In this document: positions 8,855 to 16,493 of the stretch, one piece after another
How positions within the stretch are numbered: position 1 is the stretch's first letter
Layout: each line of letters starts with the position of its first letter
From: CAZLQF01 sp964561545
Lineage (GTDB): Bacteria; Bacteroidota; Bacteroidia; CAILMK01; CAYYUA01
Direction: 5' to 3'
Assembly (NCBI GenBank): GCA_964561545.1
Contig: CAZLQF010000006.1
Coordinates: 41,173-105,172 of the forward strand
Length of the DNA: 64,000 bases
Translations under genes and position numbers: made by a program
Notes under the pieces: model-generated
The model's input: the letters and a program-made list of their open reading frames with translations, nothing else
Database searches by the model: none
What the model was told of the DNA's origin: nothing

Positions 8855-10201
8855 TTGGAAACGTTTATAAGCGAATTTTCAGCGCACCCTTATTTTGCAT
8901 TTATAATTCAACAGTTGGATTTTGTAAAAATTTCTGTCCCTGTTACCATCCTTATTGGGCTGATTATATGCTCCGGTCTTATTTCGGGTTCAGAAGTTGC
9001 CTTTTTCTCTATTAGCAGTAAACAAGTCTTTGAACTAAAAAGCAGCACCTACAAATACCACCAAGCGATCATCAATCTGCTTAAAGGCCCTCGTGTTTTA
9101 TTGGGTACCATTTTAATTGCCAATAACATCATCAACATTGCCATTGTCCTATTATTTACGATCATATCAGCCCAGGTTTTTGATTTTGGCAGCAATCCAG
9201 TATTAGCTTTCTTAATTGATGTTGTTGCTATAACCTTCATTTTGGTATTATTGGGTGAGGTAATTCCAAAGGTTTATGCCAACCAGTTAAATATTGGATT
9301 TGCCAGCTTCATGGCCATACCTATGTTTATGCTTAATAAAGTACTCTACCCACTATCCATTTCCCTTGTTAGTATGACCTCTCTAATAGAAAAACGCATT
9401 AACAAGCGAGGACACGATCTATCGATTGAGGATCTTAAGAAAGCCATAGATATTACTTCCGAGGAAGCTCAAAGACATGAAGACAAGCAAATGCTCAAGG
9501 GCATTGTTAACTTCAGTAATACCACGGTTAAACAAATAATGACTTCACGGGTCGATACTGTTGCTTATAGTATTGATACGCCTTTATCGGAACTTGTTGA
9601 GCAGATTAATGAAAACCGGTATTCAAGACTTCCTGTTTATGAGGATTCTTTGGACAATGTAAAAGGTGTTCTTTACATTAAGGACCTGATACCTAACCTC
9701 AATAAGGAGGATAGTTTCAATTGGCAGAAACTGCTAAGAAAACCGTATTTTGTCCCTGAAAATAAAAAGATCGATGACCTTTTAAGGGAGTTTCAAACCA
9801 AAAAAGTGCATTTTGCCATCGTTGTGGATGAATACGGAGGAGCCTCTGGTATTATAACCATGGAGGACATCCTGGAAGAAATTGTTGGAGACATCAACGA
9901 TGAATTTGATGAGGAGGATGTATTTTATTCTAAGCTTGATGATTCCAATTATGTTTTTGACGGTAAAACCCCTATTACGGATTTAACACGTATTATTTCC
10001 ATTAGTGATGATTATTTTGATTATTTTAGATCTGATATAGAAACTATTGGTGGCCTCATTGTCGAAATAGCAGGCAGGATCCCTCGAATTGGGGAAGTCT
10101 ATTCTTACAGTAACTTAGAATTTAAAATTGAAAGCGCTGACCGTAAAAGGGTAAGGCGCGTTAAAATAACCATTCACAACAGAGAGGAAGCAGAAGAATA
10201 G
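8855..10201 (+). CDS. gldE: Gliding-motility-associated CBS-domain membrane protein GldE
   Basis: A 448-aa protein with a CNNM/DUF21 transmembrane domain (about residues 22-190, opening VTILIGLIICSGLISGSEVAFFSIS). A CBS pair follows (about 210-335, with VKQIMTSRVDTVAYSIDTPL and FAIVVDEYGGASGIITMEDILEEIVGDI), then a CorC/HlyC C-terminal domain. Position after mutY-ssb matches gldE of gliding Bacteroidetes, where GldE supports the lipoprotein GldD. Here gldD is not downstream; a terminator and rpsA follow. The start is TTG at 8855 because the preceding in-frame codon is a stop at 8849-8851. By sequence alone it could also be called a generic hemolysin-C/Mg2+ efflux-like protein. A TAGCTTTG -7-like motif lies just upstream. 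Confidence 0.85.
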   Translation: METFISEFSAHPYFAFIIQQLDFVKISVPVTILIGLIICSGLISGSEVAFFSISSKQVFELKSSTYKYHQAIINLLKGPRVLLGTILIANNIINIAIVLLFTIISAQVFDFGSNPVLAFLIDVVAITFILVLLGEVIPKVYANQLNIGFASFMAIPMFMLNKVLYPLSISLVSMTSLIEKRINKRGHDLSIEDLKKAIDITSEEAQRHEDKQMLKGIVNFSNTTVKQIMTSRVDTVAYSIDTPLSELVEQINENRYSRLPVYEDSLDNVKGVLYIKDLIPNLNKEDSFNWQKLLRKPYFVPENKKIDDLLREFQTKKVHFAIVVDEYGGASGIITMEDILEEIVGDINDEFDEEDVFYSKLDDSNYVFDGKTPITDLTRIISISDDYFDYFRSDIETIGGLIVEIAGRIPRIGEVYSYSNLEFKIESADRKRVRRVKITIHNREEAEE

Positions 10202-10463
10202 TGACCAGCTTTTATGGCTCAATGTAAAGCTACCAAAAGGTCAAGTTGGTAGGAAAATTTAATGCTAACTTTTAAATTGTCATCCTTACATGGTATGGTA
10301 GTTAAATTTGACTTTTTTAGGTGCTTAACCCAGCTCTACCGCTTATTTGATTAATGTTAGTAAAATTCAAAGGTATCTTTATAAAGCTTTGATTGAATGA
10401 ATTTTTAAGCCTAAGCTTTCAGTAAATAAATTAAAAAAGCGCTTTTAAATTTCTTCCTAAAAT
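10202..10463. other. Gene-free gap between gldE and the terminator
   Basis: About 260 bp without a credible reading frame. gldD, expected after gldE in gliding relatives, is absent here, and I see no recognisable remnant of it. Confidence 0.5.
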
Positions 10464-10497
10464 AAAAAAGTCGCCCCAAATGAGGAGCGACTTTTTT
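10464..10497. terminator. Bidirectional intrinsic terminator between gldE and rpsA
   Basis: The arms 10464-10474 and 10487-10497 pair over 11 bp (AAAAAAGTCGC with GCGACTTTTTT), with further inner pairing. A-rich and T-rich flanks make it a terminator in both directions, serving the convergent gldE and rpsA. Confidence 0.85.
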
Positions 10498-10523
10498 ATA
10501 ATATTAAAATATGGTTTAGGAAT

Positions 10524-13130
10524 TTAAGATTCTTCGTTTCCTTCTTCCGAAGATGATTTAGAACCTTCCTCAGATTTCTTACTACCACCAGAAGTTGATT
10601 TGCTGGAAGAAGTACCTCCGGAGGATTTCTTAGTTGTAGAAGACTTGGTACCGGTAGATTTCGAACCGGTTGTCTTTTCGGATGAAGATTTAGAAGTGGA
10701 AGAACTAGTAGATCCAGAACCAGATTTATTACTTGTGCTTGATTTACTCGATGTTGAAGTTTTGGCAGTAGAAGATTTAGTTGCTCCAGATTTACTACTT
10801 GAACTGGATTTGGTCGAGGATGATTTTTTAGTGGTTGAAGATTTAGCAGAAGTTGATTTGCTACCTGTACTCGCTGATTGTTTAGTAGTTGAAGAGGATT
10901 TGGTACTACCGGTCTTTTTGGATGTAGATTTGGCTTGAGATCCTTGATTCGAAGTAGAATCTGAAGCTTCCTCTTGAGTACCTGTTGCTTTTTCTTCACC
11001 TGAAGCCTCTTCATCGTTAGGCTTCTCTTCTACCGCTCCTTGAGCTTCTTTCCCACTTGTTTCTTTATCCCCTTCTTCGCCATACTTCATTTTTTCTTCC
11101 ATCTCCTCCATTGCCTCTTGTTGCCGTTGCTTTTCGGTTTCTTCCAATTGGCTTTTGAGGGTTTTGAGCGAGTCGTATTCCTCGCCTAAAGTTGGCTGTT
11201 CAATTTTGGATTTAACATTTTTGACATCTTTCTTGGTTTCAGCCTCTTCTTTCTTACGCTCCTTTTCCTCTGCTTCTTTCCTTGCCCGCTCTTCTTCTTT
11301 CCAGATGTCTGTATGAGAAACAACTATTCTGCGGTTCTCCTTGTCAAATTCGATCACCTTAAATTGGAGGGTTTCCCCTTCCTGCAATTTGTTCTTATCT
11401 TCCTTCATCAGGTGCTTGTTAGGGGCAAATGCTTCAACGCTATATGGTAAGGAAATAATGGCTCCTTTGTCTTCAATCCTTTCAACAGTTCCCTCGTGAA
11501 CAGAATCGACAAGGAAAATGCTTTCAAAGGTATCCCATGGATCTTCTTCGAGCTGCTTAACCCCTAAGCTAAGCCTTCGGTTGTCTTTATCAATTTCAAG
11601 AACTACCACATCAATTTGCTCACCTACCTTGGTAAACTCGTTGGGATGATTGTATTTCTTAGTCCAGGAAAGATCAGAAATATGAACAAGACCATCGATT
11701 CCTTCTTCAAGTTCTACAAACAAACCAAAGTTGGTGACGCTTCGAACGGTGGCATTGTGTTGAGAACCAACGGTGTATTTTTCCTCCACTTTTTCCCATG
11801 GATCTTCGGTAAGTTGCTTCATGCCAAGCGATAACTTACGCTCTTCGCGGTCAATACTTAATACGACCGTTTCTACTTCATCCCCTAAATTAACATATTC
11901 TTCGGGGCTCTTAAGATGCTGAGACCATGACATTTCGGAAACGTGAACAAGACCCTCTACACCAGGATGAATTTCTACAAATGCTCCATAGTCTTCAATA
12001 TTAACCACTTTTCCAGTAACCTTAGAACCTTCTTGTATATCGTCCGGTAAGGTATCCCATGGATGATCATAAAGTTGCTTAAGACCAAGGGAAATGCGTT
12101 TCTTTTCTTCGTCATAATCCAATACGACTACATTGATTTCTTGCCCTAGCTCAAGCACTTCTTCTGGGTGGTTAATGCGTCCCCAGGAAACATCAGTTAT
12201 ATGAATAAGTCCGTCTACACCGCCTAGGTCAACAAACACCCCAAATGAGGTAAGGTTTTTAACCGTGCCTTCCAGCACTTGTCCTTTTTCAAGACCTGAT
12301 AGGATTTGGGACTTTTGCTGTTCAAGATCGCTTTCAATAATAGCTTTGTGGGAAACTACGATGTTACGGAAAGCTTGGTTAAGTTTTACGACTTTAAGGT
12401 CCATTGTTTGCCCAACAAAAGCATCGTAATTTTTAATGGGCTTAATATCTATTTGAGAACCAGGCATAAAAGCATCAAGCCCGAGTAGGTCTACAACCAT
12501 ACCACCTTTGGTACGGTCTTTAATATAACCTTTAAGGATCTTATCATTATCATGGGCATCCACAATGGTTTCCCAAGCCTTTTCTTCAATGGCTTTCTTA
12601 TGAGAAAGGTGTAGCTGCCCTTCGCGATCTTCGGCTTGTTCTACCAACACCTCTACCTCATCACCTACTTTTAGATCTGGTTTATCTTTGAATTCTGAAA
12701 GCTGAACGAGGCCATCCGATTTAAAGCCAATGTTTAATACCACATCCCGATCTGTAATATTAACAACTTTACCCGTTACAAGTTGTCGATCTTCAATGAT
12801 GCTTAGATTTTGGGTGTAGAGTTGCTCCAGCTCCTTTTTTTCTTCTTTTGAATACTCCTCTTCTCCCTCTTCAAATTTTTCCCAATCAAAATCTTCTTTG
12901 GGCTGGATATTTTCAGGAATGTGTTGTTCAGCAATTTCTACCTCTGAAACCTCTTTTTCTTCTACTTCGGGGGTTGCTGTTTGTTCAGAAGTTTCTACCG
13001 AGGCAACACCCGCAGCTTCCTGCGAAGTATCTTCTGGCTTACTTTGCTCAGTTTGTTCGGGAGAACCTTGGTTCTCTTTTACTTCTTCAGTTGAATGTTC
13101 TACGTTTTTGTTTTCTTCTTCTTTGCTCAT
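10524..13130 (-). CDS. rpsA: 30S ribosomal protein S1 with long acidic and Ser/Thr/Lys tail
   Basis: S1 unfolds mRNA and brings it to the 30S subunit. Six S1 repeats are visible between about residues 115 and 615, for example VLEGTVKNLTSFGVFVDLGG and VTGKVVNIEDYGAFVEIHPG, each ending in a VSW-type motif in repeats 3-5. An acidic, Glu-rich N-terminal extension of about 85 residues precedes them. After repeat 6 comes a charged helical linker (about 620-730) and then about 135 residues made almost only of Ser, Thr, Lys and Gly (10524-10935). The total of 868 aa is far longer than the roughly 560-630 aa of most S1 proteins. A consensus Shine-Dalgarno site precedes the ATG, unusual in this phylum. 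The tail is likely disordered; the repeat core makes the S1 call secure. Confidence 0.95.
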   Translation of the reverse strand: MSKEEENKNVEHSTEEVKENQGSPEQTEQSKPEDTSQEAAGVASVETSEQTATPEVEEKEVSEVEIAEQHIPENIQPKEDFDWEKFEEGEEEYSKEEKKELEQLYTQNLSIIEDRQLVTGKVVNITDRDVVLNIGFKSDGLVQLSEFKDKPDLKVGDEVEVLVEQAEDREGQLHLSHKKAIEEKAWETIVDAHDNDKILKGYIKDRTKGGMVVDLLGLDAFMPGSQIDIKPIKNYDAFVGQTMDLKVVKLNQAFRNIVVSHKAIIESDLEQQKSQILSGLEKGQVLEGTVKNLTSFGVFVDLGGVDGLIHITDVSWGRINHPEEVLELGQEINVVVLDYDEEKKRISLGLKQLYDHPWDTLPDDIQEGSKVTGKVVNIEDYGAFVEIHPGVEGLVHVSEMSWSQHLKSPEEYVNLGDEVETVVLSIDREERKLSLGMKQLTEDPWEKVEEKYTVGSQHNATVRSVTNFGLFVELEEGIDGLVHISDLSWTKKYNHPNEFTKVGEQIDVVVLEIDKDNRRLSLGVKQLEEDPWDTFESIFLVDSVHEGTVERIEDKGAIISLPYSVEAFAPNKHLMKEDKNKLQEGETLQFKVIEFDKENRRIVVSHTDIWKEEERARKEAEEKERKKEEAETKKDVKNVKSKIEQPTLGEEYDSLKTLKSQLEETEKQRQQEAMEEMEEKMKYGEEGDKETSGKEAQGAVEEKPNDEEASGEEKATGTQEEASDSTSNQGSQAKSTSKKTGSTKSSSTTKQSASTGSKSTSAKSSTTKKSSSTKSSSSSKSGATKSSTAKTSTSSKSSTSNKSGSGSTSSSTSKSSSEKTTGSKSTGTKSSTTKKSSGGTSSSKSTSGGSKKSEEGSKSSSEEGNEES

Positions 13131-13178
13131 TATGGTTTGTTTCCTCCTTTATTCATTTTATAAGGGCTTGCAAATGTA
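13131..13178 (-). promoter_or_regulatory. rpsA leader: -7-type promoter element and strong Shine-Dalgarno
   Basis: Read on the minus strand, TACATTTG (13178-13171) fits the Bacteroidetes -7 consensus TAnnTTTG. Downstream, AAAGGAGGAA (13150-13141) is a near-perfect complement to the 16S anti-Shine-Dalgarno, 12 bases from the ATG after GGAGG. No -33 TTG is at the expected spacing. Most other genes in this window have A/T-rich leaders with no such site. Confidence 0.6.
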
Positions 13179-13222
13179 AAATAAATTGTAAAAAATGTTA
13201 AATATTGACCCAACTTTTTTAT

Positions 13223-13921
13223 TTAGTTATCAATGGTTTGCAACAAATGGTTTGCTAACTCCAAATCAGATTCGGTCGTTATTTTGAAATTTTGTTGATC
13301 TCCTTCTATAAGGGTTATTTCATTGCCATTTGCTTCATAAACTGTTGCATCATCCGTAAAAGCACTTTTATGATCAACTTGGTAAGCCTTTTTGAGCATT
13401 TGCAGGTTAAAAACCTGCGGAGTTTGAATAATTCGGAGATGATTGCGATCAATAGGTTTCCATTGGTTCCCTTCTTTTTGCCGCATAGAACTATTGACTG
13501 AAGTTGCAGGTACCGCATTACCACACTTACGAGCAGTTGCAAATGCATTATGCATTAAGTCCAAACTCACCATAGGCCTTGCAGCATCGTGAACAGCTAT
13601 CAGCCCTTCTCGGTTGTGAATTTGTTCTAATGCGTTTTTTACTGAATGGAACCTGGTGGTTCCTCCGGTAATAACTTGATGAGCCGGAAACTCATCATCT
13701 TGAATCTGGGCATACCAATTGTCAAGATACTCATCGGGAATTGTTACATAGAGATGGATCTCCGGATCAAAACGGTAAAATTGAATGATAGAATGCGCAA
13801 GTAAAGGTTGACCCTGTAACATTAAAAATTGCTTTGGAAGCTTGGTTTGGATCCTGCTTCCAATGCCCCCTGCTGTTATAATGGCGTAATTGCTAATTGA
13901 TGAATTTTTGAAAGAAGCCAA
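13223..13921 (-). CDS. ispD: 2-C-methyl-D-erythritol 4-phosphate cytidylyltransferase
   Basis: IspD joins CTP to methylerythritol phosphate in the non-mevalonate isoprenoid pathway. The 232-aa protein has the nucleotidyltransferase opening AIITAGGIGSRIQTKLPKQFL, the IAVHDAARPMVS segment and TPQVFNLQMLKKAY, all typical. The start is inferred as TTG at 13921, two bases after the queA stop, which suggests translational coupling with queA. The first ten residues (MASFKNSSIS) are longer than usual, but no ATG gives the nucleotide-binding loop. It could in principle be a ribitol-5-phosphate cytidylyltransferase, but IspD fits better. Confidence 0.9.
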   Translation of the reverse strand: MASFKNSSISNYAIITAGGIGSRIQTKLPKQFLMLQGQPLLAHSIIQFYRFDPEIHLYVTIPDEYLDNWYAQIQDDEFPAHQVITGGTTRFHSVKNALEQIHNREGLIAVHDAARPMVSLDLMHNAFATARKCGNAVPATSVNSSMRQKEGNQWKPIDRNHLRIIQTPQVFNLQMLKKAYQVDHKSAFTDDATVYEANGNEITLIEGDQQNFKITTESDLELANHLLQTIDN

Positions 13922-13923
13922 CT

Positions 13924-14982
13924 TTAAATAATTAGCATTGCATCACCGTAATCAAGAAAACGGTACTTTTCTTTTACAGCTTCTGCGTAGGCTCTTTTCA
14001 TTAAATCAAAGCCGGCAAAAGCTGTAGCAGTAATCAAAAATGCCGATTTGGGCTGATGGAAGTTGGTAATTATACTATTGGCTATGCTAAAGTTGTATGG
14101 AGGAAATATGAATTTTTCCGTCCACCCTTCATTGGGATTTAAATAGCTATTGGCAGAAACTGATGATTCAATGGCTCTTAAGCTGGAGGTGCCAATAGCG
14201 CATACCCGGTTTCTATTTTCTAAGGCTCTATTGACTTTATCGGATGTTTCCTGGGAAATCCTGTAATTTTCGGAATCCATTTTATGTTTAGAAAGGTCTT
14301 CAACTTCAATAGGCCTGAAAGAGCCCATGCCTATATGAAGGGTTATTTCGGCCAAATCAATGCCTTTTATCTCAAACCATTTTAAGATCTTTCTACTAAC
14401 GTGAAGGCCTGCTGCCGGTGCGGCTATAGCTCCGGTATTTTTAGCAAAAATTGTTTGGTAATTATCCCGATCCTCATCTTCTGCTTGCCTGTTGATGTAA
14501 TTGGGCAAAGGGGTCTCACCAAGCCTGTTTAGTAATTTATAAAATTCATCATCGGAACCGTCAAATAAGAACCGGATGGTACGCCCTCTGGAAGTTGTAT
14601 TATCTACTACTTCTGCTACCAAGGGTTCGTTTTCTTCCTCGCCAAAATACAACTTATTACCAACCCTTATCTTTCTGGCGGGATCTACAAGTACATCCCA
14701 AAGCCTGATTTCAGGGTTTAACTCCCTCAGTAATAACACCTCAATCTTTGCTCCTGTCTTTTCTTTTTTACCATACAAACGGGCTGGAAAAACCTGGGTA
14801 TTGTTAGCTATTACGACATCACCATCACCGAAATAATCCACAAAATCTTTGAAATACCTGTGTTCAATTTCTCCAGTTTCCCTGTGGAGTACCATCAATC
14901 TTGATTCGTCCCTGAAATGAGTAGGGTGTTGAGCGACTAATTTTTCGTCAAAATCAAAATTAAAAGATGATAATTTTACCAT
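13924..14982 (-). CDS. queA: S-adenosylmethionine:tRNA ribosyltransferase-isomerase
   Basis: QueA transfers and isomerises the ribose of AdoMet onto preQ1 in tRNA to make epoxyqueuosine. The 352-aa protein has family length and signatures: an N-terminal [88 protein letters not shown] and [12 protein letters not shown]. It begins at ATG and is followed by ispD two bases later. The pair reads left, divergent from the permease gene at 15063. Confidence 0.97.
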   Translation of the reverse strand: MVKLSSFNFDFDEKLVAQHPTHFRDESRLMVLHRETGEIEHRYFKDFVDYFGDGDVVIANNTQVFPARLYGKKEKTGAKIEVLLLRELNPEIRLWDVLVDPARKIRVGNKLYFGEEENEPLVAEVVDNTTSRGRTIRFLFDGSDDEFYKLLNRLGETPLPNYINRQAEDEDRDNYQTIFAKNTGAIAAPAAGLHVSRKILKWFEIKGIDLAEITLHIGMGSFRPIEVEDLSKHKMDSENYRISQETSDKVNRALENRNRVCAIGTSSLRAIESSVSANSYLNPNEGWTEKFIFPPYNFSIANSIITNFHQPKSAFLITATAFAGFDLMKRAYAEAVKEKYRFLDYGDAMLII

Positions 14983-14992
14983 TGGGTTTTAT

Positions 14993-15000
14993 TACTTTTG
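14993..15000 (+). promoter_or_regulatory. -7-type promoter element before the permease gene
   Basis: TACTTTTG matches TAnnTTTG and lies 63 bp before the TTG start of the MacB-like permease, on the strand of that gene. No TTG at -33 spacing is visible, so this is tentative. Confidence 0.3.
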
Positions 15001-15062
15001 CTGAAAAGAAGTGCGAAATTAGGATTTAATTTTGATTATCACACAACAAAATTAACATTAGC

Positions 15063-16325
15063 TTGAATGTTCATACCATTCTTTCATTGTTGAAAGAGAG
15101 CATCGGCTTTGCCTGGCAAAATTTGGTATCCAATAAATTAAGGACATTTCTATCTTTGCTTGGGATCTCCATTGGTGTATTTTGTATTTCAGCCATTCTA
15201 ACCTTCGTAGACTCGCTTAATCAAAACATTAGGCAATCCTTGGCTAAACTTGGTGAAAAGGTAATTTACGTCCAAAAATGGCCATGGTCGAACTTTTCGG
15301 ATTACCCTTGGTGGGAATATGTTAACAGACCACAAGTAAGTTACCAGGAAAAGCAAATGCTTGAAAAACGCATTCAAAATGCACAAGCAATAGCTTTCAA
15401 CGCTGATGTAGGACGTAAAACCATCAAATCTGGTAATAATACTGCCAACAATGTACCGATAAGGGCTGTATCTCAGGACTTCAAACAAATTTACGATCTA
15501 ACCTTTCAAAAAGGGCGTTATTTTTCGCAACCCGAATCCAGTTATGGCAGTGCAGTTACCATTTTAGGTCATGAAATAGCCTCTAACCTGTTCCCTGATC
15601 AACCAGCGGTTGACCAGGAAGTGCGGTTCATGAGCCATAAACTTCAAATTATAGGAGTTTTGGAAAAAGAAGGGCAAAGTATGCTAAGAGGCGGAAGCAT
15701 GGACCGGCAAGTATTTGTTCCGGTCAATTTTGCCCGTAAACAATACCGACTAGACCAAGACGGGGCAAGCACCTCTGTGCTGGCTAAAGCCAAACCGCAA
15801 TTTCATTTAGATCAATTAGAGCAAGAATTAAGGGGGGCAATGCGTTCCATACGAAGGATTAAACCCAAGGAAGAAGGCAATTTTGCCCTTAATCGTATTA
15901 CGCTACTAACCTCCCAGTTGGACAATATATTTCAGGTGGCAAATATAGCCGGATGGTTTATTGCAGCTTTTTCAATCTTGATAGGTGGTTTTGGCGTAGC
16001 CAATATCATGTTCGTATCTGTTAAAGAACGCACTCCTATTATTGGTATTCAGAAAGCCATCGGTGCCCAGCAGTCTTTTATTTTGGTTCAATTCCTTACG
16101 GAGGCAATTGTGTTGTGCATTTTTGGGGGAGTGGTAGGCCTTAGCATGGTGGGATTATTGGCGTTCATATCAAATTCGATCTTGGATTTCCAAGTCATAA
16201 TGACCTTTGGCAATGTGTTAATTGGCATAGCCTTATCAGCATTGATCGGTATTTTGGCTGGATTCATTCCAGCTTATCAAGCATCAAGGATGGATCCCAT
16301 TGAGGCCATTCGATACGCTATGTAG
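15063..16325 (+). CDS. MacB/FtsX-type ABC transporter permease
   Basis: A 420-aa inner-membrane permease of the MacB/LolCE type. One membrane helix is near the N-terminus (about residues 27-50, LRTFLSLLGISIGVFCISAI). A large periplasmic MacB-core-like domain follows (about 55-280), then three C-terminal helices (about 293-415) with the FtsX-domain signature KERTPIIGIQKAIGAQQSFILVQFLTEAIVL. It ends AYQASRMDPIEAIRYAM, the classic closing motif. Such permeases use a separate ATPase to extrude peptides, antibiotics or lipoproteins; no ATPase gene is adjacent. The start is TTG at 15063, since upstream codons lack ATG before an in-frame stop. Confidence 0.9.
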   Translation: MNVHTILSLLKESIGFAWQNLVSNKLRTFLSLLGISIGVFCISAILTFVDSLNQNIRQSLAKLGEKVIYVQKWPWSNFSDYPWWEYVNRPQVSYQEKQMLEKRIQNAQAIAFNADVGRKTIKSGNNTANNVPIRAVSQDFKQIYDLTFQKGRYFSQPESSYGSAVTILGHEIASNLFPDQPAVDQEVRFMSHKLQIIGVLEKEGQSMLRGGSMDRQVFVPVNFARKQYRLDQDGASTSVLAKAKPQFHLDQLEQELRGAMRSIRRIKPKEEGNFALNRITLLTSQLDNIFQVANIAGWFIAAFSILIGGFGVANIMFVSVKERTPIIGIQKAIGAQQSFILVQFLTEAIVLCIFGGVVGLSMVGLLAFISNSILDFQVIMTFGNVLIGIALSALIGILAGFIPAYQASRMDPIEAIRYAM

Positions 16326-16335
16326 CGATTAAAAA

Positions 16336-16353
16336 TGCCTGAATAGGCAGGCA
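16336..16353 (+). terminator. Short hairpin after the permease gene
   Basis: A 6-bp perfect stem (TGCCTG/CAGGCA) with a 6-base loop lies 11 bases after the stop codon. There is no T tract, so it is a weak candidate. Confidence 0.3.
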
Positions 16354-16493
16354 GTTATCACCCTCAAGCAAATAGCCTTTTAGAGATGCAAGAAAAAAAT
16401 AAGGAAAGGCAATCCCATATTAGTGTTAATAAAGATCTTACAATAGACCGCTCCATACAATTAACAATTGGCCCCAATTGCCCAAAATCCTGA

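Noticed and set aside
10600..10938. A 112-codon plus-strand frame opposite the S1 tail, rich in D, V, L and E.
   Set aside because: It is the complement of the low-complexity tail of rpsA; repetitive codons on one strand leave the other open. No motif and no start context.
10496..11014. A minus-strand frame overlapping the rpsA tail in another phase, rich in Pro, Leu, Asn and Gln.
   Set aside because: A shifted reading of the same low-complexity DNA. rpsA in its main frame explains the region.
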